A stretch of DNA of 64,000 nt from RFSX01 sp965230215 (GTDB lineage: Bacteria > Bacteroidota > Bacteroidia > Chitinophagales > Saprospiraceae). The position numbers and the translations under genes were made by a program. Shown here one piece after another: positions 48,724 to 57,379 of this stretch; the stretch's first letter is position 1, and each line of letters starts with the position of its first letter. The stretch spans positions 62,001 to 126,000 of the forward strand of contig CBDDKN010000004.1 of assembly GCA_965230215.1 (NCBI GenBank), written 5' to 3'. The notes beneath the pieces are model-generated. The model searched no databases. It had not been told where the DNA came from and was given only the letters and a program-made list of their open reading frames with translations.

Positions 48724-49995
48724 TCATTCCTGATAAAGCGGAAACTGCATCATAAACAAGTTGATATCTGATTTGATAGATTTGAGATAAGACTCATCAT
48801 CTGCTTTGTTTATCACAGCGTCAATCCAGTCTACAATTTGAAGGCAGTGCTCTTCCTTTAGACCTCTGGTTGTTATTGCTGCCGTACCTATTCGAATACC
48901 TGACGTGACGAATGGACTCTTGTCATCAAATGGTACCATGTTTTTATTGACTGTGATATCTGCTTTTACAAGCGCATTTTCTGCTTTTTTACCTGAGATG
49001 CCCTTCGAACGAAGATCTATCAGCATCAGGTGATTATCAGTACCGCCAGAAGTAATCTTATACTGTCTTTCTATAAAAGCATCCGCCATAACTTTGGCAT
49101 TACGTATGACCTGCTCTGTGTATTTTTTAAAATCGTCTGTAGAAGCTTCTTCAAATGCAGTGGCCTTGGCTGCAATAACATGTTCCAAAGGCCCGCCTTG
49201 CATGCCTGGAAATACACCACTGTTAAGAACAGTGGACATCATGATCGTGTCTCCTTTTTTATTGGTTCGTCCCCAAGGATTTTCAAAATCAGAACCCATC
49301 ATAATCAGCCCACCTCTTGGTCCTCTCAAGGTCTTATGGGTAGTTGATGTGATGATGTGACAATGGGGGAGTGGGTCATTCAATTGATTGCCTGCTATCA
49401 GACCAGCAGGGTGGGCAATATCGGCCAGCAATAGCGCATCTACAGAATCGGCTATTTGCCTGAATCGTTTGTAATCCCAATCACGCGGATATGCAGAGGC
49501 GCCACAAATTATAAGTTTTGGTTTATGCAACTCCGCAAGTTTGGCAACCTTATCCATATCAATAATGCCAGTTTCTTCCTCGACACCATAGAATACAGGG
49601 TTATACACTTTACCTGAGAAGTTTACCGGAGAACCATGCGATAAATGGCCTCCATGGGAGAGTTCGAATCCGAGAACGGTATCTCCTGGTTCGAGGCAAG
49701 CCAGAAATACAGCAGCATTGGCCTGAGCTCCTGAATGCGGTTGTACGTTGGCATATTCAGCATTAAAAAGATTTTTCAACCTATCGATGGCCAAAGTTTC
49801 GATTTCATCAATGACCTCGCAACCACCATAATATCGTTTACCTGGGTAACCTTCTGCGTATTTGTTTGTGAGGCAGGTTCCCATGGCTTTCATCACAGCC
49901 TGACTTGTAAAATTTTCAGAAGCGATGAGCTCTAATCCTTCTCTTTGTCTAACCAGTTCCTTCTGGATGAGTGTTTCGATTTGTATATCCCTCAT
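48724..49995 (-). CDS. glyA: Serine hydroxymethyltransferase
   Basis: This 423-residue PLP enzyme interconverts serine and glycine with tetrahydrofolate, feeding one-carbon metabolism. Conserved parts are RQREGLELIASENFTSQAVM, NKYAEGYPGKRYYGGCE, the PLP lysine in STTHKTLRGPRGG (near residue 221), SHGGHLSHGS, and the VTSGIRIGTAAITTRG end region. The start is ATG. It is convergent with clpX. No good promoter match was found upstream. Confidence 0.96.
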   Translation of the reverse strand: MRDIQIETLIQKELVRQREGLELIASENFTSQAVMKAMGTCLTNKYAEGYPGKRYYGGCEVIDEIETLAIDRLKNLFNAEYANVQPHSGAQANAAVFLACLEPGDTVLGFELSHGGHLSHGSPVNFSGKVYNPVFYGVEEETGIIDMDKVAKLAELHKPKLIICGASAYPRDWDYKRFRQIADSVDALLLADIAHPAGLIAGNQLNDPLPHCHIITSTTHKTLRGPRGGLIMMGSDFENPWGRTNKKGDTIMMSTVLNSGVFPGMQGGPLEHVIAAKATAFEEASTDDFKKYTEQVIRNAKVMADAFIERQYKITSGGTDNHLMLIDLRSKGISGKKAENALVKADITVNKNMVPFDDKSPFVTSGIRIGTAAITTRGLKEEHCLQIVDWIDAVINKADDESYLKSIKSDINLFMMQFPLYQE

Positions 49996-50075
49996 ATTAA
50001 AATTGTGGATTATCTATGGCTGACAAATATGCGAATTATATCATGTAATATAGGGCACCAAAGATGTTAATTTCT

Positions 50076-51263
50076 TCATCGCGGATAACAAATAAAATAC
50101 TTGGTTATCGTCTGGTGACCTATTGTGATGTCCATGAGCTTGGATGCCGGTACAACCTCACCAGATTTTCGCATCAATAGGATCTGTTCCTTGTTGATGT
50201 CGTAGACTTTGTTGCTCTCCTTGCCTTCGATAATCAGTTCTTCTACCAGCTTTTTATCAAGGTCATGCTTTTTAGAAACCTTCTCTATGATCTCTTCTTT
50301 TGCTTCTTTCGAAAATGGGGCATCGCTAATTTGAATGACAAATAGGTTTCTGTTAAGTATTGATCTGGCCAGGAATCTCAGTATGCGATCTTCATACAGT
50401 TGTGCCTGCTTTATTTCGGAAAAGATATCTATGTCATCCAGCTCAAGGAATTTTTCAAGGTAATTATCCTCAATGGATGCCTGAGATAACAGCCCATGTA
50501 ACTTGCTTCCGTTGGACTTGATTTGATTATTACTCAGCAAAGACTTCAGTCTGACTACATAGGACTTCAGAATCTGCTCAATGCATACCGAGGCTTTATG
50601 CAGATAAACCTGCCAATACATTATATGTCGGGCAAAGAGAAATTTTTCGATGGAGTAAAGGCCTTTTTCTTCTACAACAAGTTTGTTGTCCGAAACATTA
50701 AGCATGGCAATGATACGCTTGTACCCAATAACCCCTTCAGCAACGCCCGAATAATAACTGTCTCTGGTGAGATAGTCCATCCTGTCCATATCCAGTTGAG
50801 ATGAAACGAGCTGAGTGAGGAATTTCTTTTGATATTTTCCCTCAAATATTCTGATGGCCATGTCAATATGAACAGGCAGGTTTTCTTCAAATGATCGCAT
50901 GATGTCCAGAGAAATATCTTCATGCGCTTTATCTACAATTAAATGTTCAAGGGCATGGGAGAATGGTCCATGGCCAACATCATGCAACAATATAGCTATG
51001 CATGTTGCAAGGTATTCATCATCACTGATTTCTATGCCTTTGTTTCTAAGCGTTTCAATCGCTGTTGTCATCAAGTGCAATGCACCCAATGCATGAGCAA
51101 ATCTGGAATGGGTTGCTCCCGGATAGACATAATTCGAAAGTCCCATTTGAGAAATACGCCTGAGGCGTTGGAAGTGGGGATGATCAATCAAGTCATATAG
51201 TTGATCAAAAGGGAAGTGAACAAGACCGTAAATCGGGTCATTGATTATTTTTCTCTTACTCAT
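50076..51263 (-). CDS. HD-domain phosphohydrolase (dNTPase/SAMHD1-like)
   Basis: This 395-residue protein has the HD superfamily motifs GATHSRFAHALGALHLM, ILLHDVGHGPFSHALEH (near residues 93-109) and QLDMDRMDYLTRDSYYSG. It opens with NDPIYGLVHFPFDQLYDLID, typical of SAMHD1-like and dGTPase-like hydrolases found widely in Bacteroidota. A deoxynucleoside triphosphate substrate is likely but not proven. ATG 51263 begins MSKRKIINDPIYG; a longer frame from GTG 51287 is less likely. It is divergent from porX. Confidence 0.88.
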   Translation of the reverse strand: MSKRKIINDPIYGLVHFPFDQLYDLIDHPHFQRLRRISQMGLSNYVYPGATHSRFAHALGALHLMTTAIETLRNKGIEISDDEYLATCIAILLHDVGHGPFSHALEHLIVDKAHEDISLDIMRSFEENLPVHIDMAIRIFEGKYQKKFLTQLVSSQLDMDRMDYLTRDSYYSGVAEGVIGYKRIIAMLNVSDNKLVVEEKGLYSIEKFLFARHIMYWQVYLHKASVCIEQILKSYVVRLKSLLSNNQIKSNGSKLHGLLSQASIEDNYLEKFLELDDIDIFSEIKQAQLYEDRILRFLARSILNRNLFVIQISDAPFSKEAKEEIIEKVSKKHDLDKKLVEELIIEGKESNKVYDINKEQILLMRKSGEVVPASKLMDITIGHQTITKYFICYPR

Positions 51264-51353
51264 TTCGCTGCTAAGGTAATATATCACATTGTTAATCCGT
51301 TGGATATGGCATTATATCCTTATATGATTTCCTTAGCAGGGGCTCCGGATGGA

Positions 51354-51382
51354 TTGGGATAAACTATCATTTCTTAACTTTA
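51354..51382 (+). promoter_or_regulatory. Predicted promoter of porX
   Basis: TTG (51354-51356), 18 bases, then TAACTTTA (51375-51382) matches the Bacteroidota promoter except the last -7 base. It lies 18 bases before the porX ATG. Confidence 0.55.
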
Positions 51383-51400
51383 CTAGCGCTATAACAACGA

Positions 51401-52960
51401 ATGTCAATGTCAAAAATTAAGATACTCTGGGCAGATGATGAGATAGATCTCCTCAAACCACAATTGTTTTTCCTTGAGAAGAAGGGATATGAGGTTATTC
51501 AGGTCACGAATGGTTATGATGCCTTGGAAGCCCTTGAGGAAAGTCAGGATGTGGAATGTGTCTTTCTGGACGAGTCTATGCCGGGCATAACTGGCTTGGA
51601 GACACTGGAGAAGATTAGAGAGAAAAATAAGAGTGTTCCCATCGTTATGATTACGAAGAACGAGGCAGAAGACCTTATGGAGCAAGCTATTGGTTCTCAG
51701 ATCAATGATTATTTGATCAAGCCAGTAAATCCTAATCAGATATTGCTGTCACTTAAGCGTATAATAGATAACAAACGACTTGTTAGCGAGAAGACAGCTT
51801 CAGACTATCAACAAGAATTCAGGAATATTGCGATGGCCATTTCTTCCGGACTGGATAGAGAAGAATGGAACGAACTTTATAAGCGCATTATCAATTGGGA
51901 ATTAAAATTAGATCAGTCCGATAATGATTCGCTCAAGAGCATCCTGGATATGCAGAAGAAGGAAGCCAATAACAGTTTTTCAAAATTTGTTTCTAAGGAA
52001 TATGCTGACTGGCTGGAAGATTCTGACGGTACTGTCATGTCTCATAATCTCTTTAAGTCTTATTTGTTTCCAGAGATGGAAGAGGGCAGACCCCATATAA
52101 TGGTTCTTTTTGATAATCTTCGATATGACCAATGGAAGATTCTGGAGCCCATAATTTCTGAACTATACCGCGTAAAACAAGAAAAGATTTTCTACTCTAT
52201 CTTGCCTACAGCCACTCAGTACTCGAGGAATGCCATTTTTGCCGGCATGATGCCCAGGGATATAGAGCGCGCATTCCCAGATAAATGGTTGAATGATAAT
52301 GAGAAAGGTGGGAAAAATCAGCATGAGGACTTTTTTCTCGGCAAGCAAATAGAAAGGCTGATCAAGCGACCGCTCAAGTGGGAGTATATTAAGATTAGGA
52401 ATATCAATGATGCGCGAAGTCTTCAGGATAATATGCATAACTATGTCAATAATGACCTGACAGTAATAGTCTATAACTTTATAGATATGCTTTCTCATGC
52501 ACGAACAGAGATGGAAGTGCTTAAGGAATTGGCAGCAGACGAAAAGGCTTATCGATCGCTGACCAGATCATGGTTTGTAAATTCACCAATATGGGCAGCC
52601 TTACAGTCCATTGCGTCCAAAAATGTAAAGTTGTCGATCACCACAGATCATGGTACTATAAGAGTTAATCAACCCAGCAAGGTCATTGCTGATAGAGAGA
52701 CTTCTACCAATCTTCGCTACAAAGTGGGGAAGAATCTTAGATTTGAAGATTCTGACGTTTTCGCAATAGAAGACCCGCACAAAATGGGTTTACCCAAGCC
52801 AAATATCAGCAGCAGATTCATATTTGCCAAAGAGGACTATTTCTTCTTGTATCCCAATAACTATGCTTACTATAATAGAATATATACTGACACCTTTCAG
52901 CATGGGGGTATAAGTATGGAGGAGATAATTTGTCCATACATTGATTTGGAAAGTAAATAA
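51401..52960 (+). CDS. porX: PorX-type response regulator with PglZ/alkaline-phosphatase domain
   Basis: This 519-residue protein has an N-terminal receiver domain with acidic cluster WADDE near residues 10-14, phosphoacceptor region CVFLDESMPGITG (Asp near 55), MITKN and the KP lysine in YLIKPVNPN. After a helical linker, a PglZ-type alkaline-phosphatase-superfamily domain follows (HIMVLFDNLRYDQW, SILPTATQYSRNAIFAGMMP, ITTDHGTI). PorX is known to regulate T9SS gene expression with PorY and sigma factor SigP, and to hydrolyse oligonucleotide/phosphodiester substrates. A second ATG two codons later is also possible. Its stop directly abuts the tatC stop. Confidence 0.95.
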   Translation: MSMSKIKILWADDEIDLLKPQLFFLEKKGYEVIQVTNGYDALEALEESQDVECVFLDESMPGITGLETLEKIREKNKSVPIVMITKNEAEDLMEQAIGSQINDYLIKPVNPNQILLSLKRIIDNKRLVSEKTASDYQQEFRNIAMAISSGLDREEWNELYKRIINWELKLDQSDNDSLKSILDMQKKEANNSFSKFVSKEYADWLEDSDGTVMSHNLFKSYLFPEMEEGRPHIMVLFDNLRYDQWKILEPIISELYRVKQEKIFYSILPTATQYSRNAIFAGMMPRDIERAFPDKWLNDNEKGGKNQHEDFFLGKQIERLIKRPLKWEYIKIRNINDARSLQDNMHNYVNNDLTVIVYNFIDMLSHARTEMEVLKELAADEKAYRSLTRSWFVNSPIWAALQSIASKNVKLSITTDHGTIRVNQPSKVIADRETSTNLRYKVGKNLRFEDSDVFAIEDPHKMGLPKPNISSRFIFAKEDYFFLYPNNYAYYNRIYTDTFQHGGISMEEIICPYIDLESK

Positions 52961-53770
52961 TTAATCGGCTGAATTGTATTTGTTGTAAGCACGCTTGGAA
53001 ACAAAGATGCTGATTTCGTATAGCACAAAAACAGGAATTCCAATAAGAATTTGTGTAACGATTTCAGGTGGTGTGATAACGGCTGCGAACAAGAGTATCA
53101 CAACTATGGCGTGTCTTCTGTACTTGCGCATGAACTCGGGTGTCAAAATACCAATCCTGGAAAGAAAGTAAACAACAACCGGTAACTCAAATATAATTCC
53201 TGACGGCACTGTGAACATAGTCATATAGTTCACATAACTGGACAGGCTTGAACTGCTGATCACTTCTATATCTGAAAGGCTGTAGCCAGCTAGGAATTTA
53301 ATCGCAAATGGAGATATAATAAAATACCCGAACAGCACGCCTGTTAGGAAAAGTGTCGAACAAATAAAGACCATACCTCTGGCTGCTTTTTGCTCATTTT
53401 TATACAGACCTGGCTTTATGAATTTCCATATTTCCCAGAATATATAGGGGAAGGAGATCACGACACCCAACCAAAATGAAATCTTTAGGTGGGTAAAGAA
53501 TTTTTCTCCAAATTCTCTCGGGATAATTTCGAACTCAGGAGGTTTGAAGCAGATGAAATCTGCAATGCTGCAAAGGACCTTATAGGTAATGAAACTATCT
53601 CTTCGCGGTGCAAAGATGATCTTGTCAAAAACAAACTCTTTGAATACAAAGACGGCAATGGCAAAAATGAGAATTGACACCAATGAACGAATGATGTGCC
53701 ATCTCAGCTCTTCGAGATGTTCTAAGAAGGACATATCTTTCTCCTGTTGTTCTGGTGCCTGCTCTGTCAT
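52961..53770 (-). CDS. tatC: Sec-independent translocase subunit TatC
   Basis: This 269-residue membrane protein has six predicted helices and the family motifs MSFLEHLEELRWHIIRS at the N-terminus and FIKPGLYKNEQKAA and FGYFIISPFAI later. TatC is the receptor for twin-arginine signal peptides and builds the Tat translocon with TatA. No tatA gene is visible nearby. It starts at an ATG and is convergent with porX. Confidence 0.95.
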   Translation of the reverse strand: MTEQAPEQQEKDMSFLEHLEELRWHIIRSLVSILIFAIAVFVFKEFVFDKIIFAPRRDSFITYKVLCSIADFICFKPPEFEIIPREFGEKFFTHLKISFWLGVVISFPYIFWEIWKFIKPGLYKNEQKAARGMVFICSTLFLTGVLFGYFIISPFAIKFLAGYSLSDIEVISSSSLSSYVNYMTMFTVPSGIIFELPVVVYFLSRIGILTPEFMRKYRRHAIVVILLFAAVITPPEIVTQILIGIPVFVLYEISIFVSKRAYNKYNSAD

Positions 53771-53852
53771 AATCGTTCGGCAAAGTTAATCTCATAATGC
53801 CAAATAATCTCAATTTTTTATTCCAAGTTTAAAAATAGATTAGATCTGCAGC

Positions 53853-53884
53853 TTTGAAAAGCTTGTCTAATTGGTTTACTTTTG
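53853..53884 (+). promoter_or_regulatory. Predicted promoter of the Na/Ca exchanger gene
   Basis: TTTG (53853-53856), 20 bases, then TACTTTTG (53877-53884) is a full match to TTTG-N20-TAnnTTTG. It lies 17 bases before the TTG start at 53902 and so supports that start. Confidence 0.75.
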
Positions 53885-53901
53885 AAAGCTAAATTCTGAT
53901 T

Positions 53902-54825
53902 TTGACAATTTATATAATTATATCGGTTGTATCTCTTGCAGTTTTGCTTCTGGCATCTGACTGGTTTATTGATGCAGCAGAAAAAATCGGTCTTTCATTC
54001 GGAATTTCTCCATTTATTATCGGTGTTACCATTGTGGCCTTTGGTACTTCATTACCAGAACTGGCCACCTCAATAGCTTCCGTATATAGTGGTGATTCGG
54101 AGATCGTAACCGGTAATGTAGTCGGTTCTAATATTGCGAATATCCTATTGGTCCTTGGTCTTACTGCATTCCTCGGCAAATCAGATATCAAACTTGGGTT
54201 TAATATTTGGAACATCGACCTGCCTTTATTGATCGGATCTGCAGTACTGATGTATTTTGCAGTGTGGGATCAGCAGTTTGATACCTTGGAAGCCATTATT
54301 TTTCTAGCAGCTTTGGTAGGGTTCCTATTTAATAGTGTCAAAGGTTCCAAGGATGAAGGACTTGAGCGTTACCCTGTCCGGAAGGGTGATATTCTCAAAC
54401 TGATTATTGGTGGAGTGGCTGTATACTTTGGAGCGAAATATACCATATATGGTATCGTAGAGGTAGCTGAGCAAACGCAGATCGCTCCTGAATTCTTCTC
54501 GCTCACTTTTATTGCATTGGGCACATCCTTGCCTGAAGTAGTTGTGAGTATTGCAGCTGGCCGCAGAGGCAAGCACGCCATAGCTGTGGGTAATGTTCTG
54601 GGTTCCAATATATTCAATACCTATGCTGTGATGAGTATTCCTAGTTTCATGGGTGAGCTTGTAATCACCAATGATATCATCAATCTGGGTATGCCTTTTA
54701 TGCTTGCTGCCACTTTGCTTTTTGGCGTAATTACCATATCCAATTCTGTCAGTAAATGGGAAGGCCTTCTCTTATTGCTGTTCTACGTTTTTTACATTTC
54801 TGAATTGTACAAGACAGTGGCCTGA
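53902..54825 (+). CDS. Calcium/sodium antiporter (CaCA family)
   Basis: This 307-residue protein has about ten membrane helices and two inverted alpha-repeats: VAFGTSLPELATSIAS with GNVVGSNIANILL in the first half, and ALGTSLPEVVVSIAAGRRG with GNVLGSNIFNTYAV in the second. This is the YrbG-type cation/Ca2+ exchanger fold; Ca2+ or another divalent ion is exchanged for Na+ or H+. The start is TTG; the only other candidates in frame are rare codons, and an in-frame stop lies at 53890-53892. It has a well-matched promoter. Confidence 0.9.
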   Translation: MTIYIIISVVSLAVLLLASDWFIDAAEKIGLSFGISPFIIGVTIVAFGTSLPELATSIASVYSGDSEIVTGNVVGSNIANILLVLGLTAFLGKSDIKLGFNIWNIDLPLLIGSAVLMYFAVWDQQFDTLEAIIFLAALVGFLFNSVKGSKDEGLERYPVRKGDILKLIIGGVAVYFGAKYTIYGIVEVAEQTQIAPEFFSLTFIALGTSLPEVVVSIAAGRRGKHAIAVGNVLGSNIFNTYAVMSIPSFMGELVITNDIINLGMPFMLAATLLFGVITISNSVSKWEGLLLLLFYVFYISELYKTVA

Positions 54826-54885
54826 TAGCTTTCGCATTTTTTTTATCAGAAAAAAATATGCAACTTCAATCAGCATAATACAACC

Positions 54886-56013
54886 ATGCTGAGAATTAAC
54901 TTCTGTCTGCTATGCCTTGCCCTTGGTGTACTCCTTTCGGCACAAAACCCTTGTGATTTACAAGGCGTGTATATCAATGCGCTTCTGATTGATCCCAGTG
55001 GATTTGATAATGACTTTGACAGCAATAATGACGGCATGATCAACTCCAACGATGAGTTCATTGAAATCTGTAATACTGCTTCAGATTCAGTTGACTTGTC
55101 AAACTGGACCATTTCCGATGACGATCCTCCACCATTTCCTGATTACACTTTTCCAGAAGGAATAGTACTAGCACCCGATTCATGCATCGTTCTTGTAGCT
55201 AATTATTGCGATGGTGATACTTTGGATTGTGAGATCCCCGACGGCGTCCTGGATATGTCTTTGCCTTTTGCAGGGCTGATGGGTAATGCAGGAGATGTTA
55301 TTCAGATTGCGGACAGCAATGGTCAGACTTGCTCTGTAAGCTATGGAAGTGTGAATTGTGAAGACATAGACCCTCTTGACTTGCCTGGATTTGATCTGAT
55401 GGCTTGCGATTTCTGGGGCAGTGATGTAGATGGATGTCCATTGCTTATGGCTGGAGATTCTTGTGGTTACACCCCGGAAGCATTACCGGTTGAGTTTGTC
55501 GACTACACCATCAGACAGATTGAAGGTGCCTATGTTTACCTGGAGTGGATTACCACTTCTGAGAGTAACAACAAGGGATTTATAATCGAATGGAAAAAGG
55601 ATTATGAATCGAGCTTTACTGAAGTGGGATGGGTTGACACCCATTCTGATACGGCTTTGTTTAATGAATACTCATACGTTCACAGAACACCGGCATCAGG
55701 ATTGAATTACTACAGGATAAAACAACAAGATTATAATGGGATGAACACTTTATCGCGTGTTCTCGTCGCTCGGGTAGAATTAAGTGATGTCGTATCTGTT
55801 TTTCCTACTATTACAGAGGCTCTGGTACAAATAAATGGTGATTCAGATGAGTACCTCGTCAGTTGTTACAGTTTATCTGGAGAATTAATTTTTGAAAAAA
55901 TCAGAAAAAGAAATAATGAATTCTTAGATTTGAGTCTTCTTCACAACGGATATTATGTGCTGAGGGTGTTCAACGGGATGTCAACCAGAAATTTTATGAT
56001 TTTCAAGATATAA
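54886..56013 (+). CDS. Secreted lamin-tail-domain protein with T9SS type A sorting domain
   Basis: The 375-residue product has a signal peptide ending LLSAQ. Residues 25-180 form a lamin-tail-like domain (DEFIEICNTASDSVDLSNWT, GIVLAPDSCIVLVANYCDG). A fibronectin-like segment follows (VYLEWITTSESNNKGFIIEW, LNYYRIKQQDYNG). The C-terminal 75 residues (VFPTITEALVQINGD, YSLSGELIFE, NGYYVLRVFNG) look like a type A T9SS sorting domain, so it is probably exported by T9SS and surface bound. It starts at an ATG. A strong terminator follows. Confidence 0.88.
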   Translation: MLRINFCLLCLALGVLLSAQNPCDLQGVYINALLIDPSGFDNDFDSNNDGMINSNDEFIEICNTASDSVDLSNWTISDDDPPPFPDYTFPEGIVLAPDSCIVLVANYCDGDTLDCEIPDGVLDMSLPFAGLMGNAGDVIQIADSNGQTCSVSYGSVNCEDIDPLDLPGFDLMACDFWGSDVDGCPLLMAGDSCGYTPEALPVEFVDYTIRQIEGAYVYLEWITTSESNNKGFIIEWKKDYESSFTEVGWVDTHSDTALFNEYSYVHRTPASGLNYYRIKQQDYNGMNTLSRVLVARVELSDVVSVFPTITEALVQINGDSDEYLVSCYSLSGELIFEKIRKRNNEFLDLSLLHNGYYVLRVFNGMSTRNFMIFKI

Positions 56014-56038
56014 TTGGATTACTCAATCTCATTTATTG

Positions 56039-56076
56039 TCCGCCTGTATCGCAAAGTGCAGGCGGATATTTTTTTT
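56039..56076 (+). terminator. Rho-independent terminator after the lamin-tail protein gene
   Basis: TCCGCCTG (56039-56046) pairs perfectly with CAGGCGGA (56059-56066), with a 12-base loop, followed by TATTTTTTTT. It separates the lamin-tail gene from the next gene on the same strand. Confidence 0.85.
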
Positions 56077-56098
56077 AGCATATTTGCGTTTGATAATA

Positions 56099-57334
56099 AT
56101 GAAAAAGAATATGCAGATAATGAGAGTGCTCCAATTCATGATATGTTTCGTTCTTACTTCTAGCCTAGGTGCTCAGAATACCCCCGTTGCTTATTTTGAT
56201 TTTGACGACTGTTCAGCTACTGATCTGATTGGCAATTACAATCCAGGAGCTGTAGACTCTGGATTGGATTGTGACTGCGGTGTAGGGGAGAACTCTTCAG
56301 CTTTGTATTTCAACGGTACGGCAGACAGTCTTGAACTTGATGGATCTCTGAAAGACCTTTTTCTTGGAGATTTTACACTTTCATTTTATCTCTGGATGGA
56401 TAATGTGAGCAACGTTACGTCTATTATGTCCGTTCAAGGGGATTGTAATACAGCCCGGGATTCAGCATTATATATCAGATATCTGCCTAGCTCCAATGAA
56501 ATTGTTGTGGAGTTAAGTAAGAACTTTGGTGAGATTATTACATTAAGATCAGAACTTCCCGAATCATTTTGTTGGAATCATGTGATGCTGACACGTCAGG
56601 ACAGAACTTATTCACTTTATATGAATGGGCAGTTTGTAGATCAATTCATATTTTTTGATCAGGTCGTCTTTGGACAGGATTTTCCATTTCTAGTGGGCGT
56701 AACGGCTTGCTCTGGATCTAATGAAGCCTACCTTCGAGGTCGAATCGATGAGTTAAGGTTTTTTGACTCTGCTTTGCAATCAGAAACAGAGTTGATGGAA
56801 GAGCAGCTTTTTCCTGACCAGATACTGACACAGGATACGACAATATTCGAGGGAAGTACCATACAATTGAGAACCGCTTCTACTTGCGCACCAAGTGTGA
56901 GTTGGACGCCTGCCAGTTTTCTGGATGACACGCAGGATCCCAATCCAATGGCCAATCCCGATGAGACCATTGATTACACTGTATCCTTCGATCATGGGTC
57001 TTGTATCAGCACAGATAATGTGCGTGTATCAGTGCTATCCGAAGAAGAAATTCAATGTGGCAATATTCTTTTGCCAAGAGCATTTACACCCAATAATGAT
57101 GGCATAAATGAAACCTATGGCATTAGCAATAATTTTATTATAGATCAATTGGATCGCTTTGAGATTTATGATCGATGGGGATTGAAATTGTATGAAGGCT
57201 TTGATAAGAGTCAAGGATGGGATGGCAGCTATAATGGCGAGCCAATGCCTCCAGGCACTTATGTGTATAAAATTGAATATACCTGCAGGGGAGAGCGATA
57301 TAAACGTACTAGCAGCTTCAACATACTGAAGTAA
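56099..57334 (+). CDS. Secreted LamG-like protein with gliding-type (type B) C-terminal domain
   Basis: This 411-residue product starts MKKNMQIMRVLQFMICFVL with a signal peptide ending SLGAQ. Residues 30-220 form a concanavalin A/LamG-like domain (VAYFDFDDCSATDLIGNY, DFTLSFYLWMD, RGRIDELRFFDSAL). A short PKD/Ig-like segment follows, then the gliding-associated C-terminal domain LPRAFTPNNDGINETYGI, YDRWGLKLYEGF, GWDGSYNG and GTYVYKIEY, which marks type B T9SS cargo. The ATG 56099 is preferred to the in-frame TTG at 56036, which lies in the terminator stem region. It probably binds a surface glycan or protein. Confidence 0.9.
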   Translation: MKKNMQIMRVLQFMICFVLTSSLGAQNTPVAYFDFDDCSATDLIGNYNPGAVDSGLDCDCGVGENSSALYFNGTADSLELDGSLKDLFLGDFTLSFYLWMDNVSNVTSIMSVQGDCNTARDSALYIRYLPSSNEIVVELSKNFGEIITLRSELPESFCWNHVMLTRQDRTYSLYMNGQFVDQFIFFDQVVFGQDFPFLVGVTACSGSNEAYLRGRIDELRFFDSALQSETELMEEQLFPDQILTQDTTIFEGSTIQLRTASTCAPSVSWTPASFLDDTQDPNPMANPDETIDYTVSFDHGSCISTDNVRVSVLSEEEIQCGNILLPRAFTPNNDGINETYGISNNFIIDQLDRFEIYDRWGLKLYEGFDKSQGWDGSYNGEPMPPGTYVYKIEYTCRGERYKRTSSFNILK

Positions 57335-57379
57335 TGGCTTCGGAAGCAATCCGAAATGACAAGTAATTATAAGATCTAA

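Noticed and set aside
57335..57379. Possible terminator GCTTCGGAAGC between the LamG and cohesin-like genes
   Set aside because: The stem has only four pairs and there is no T run.
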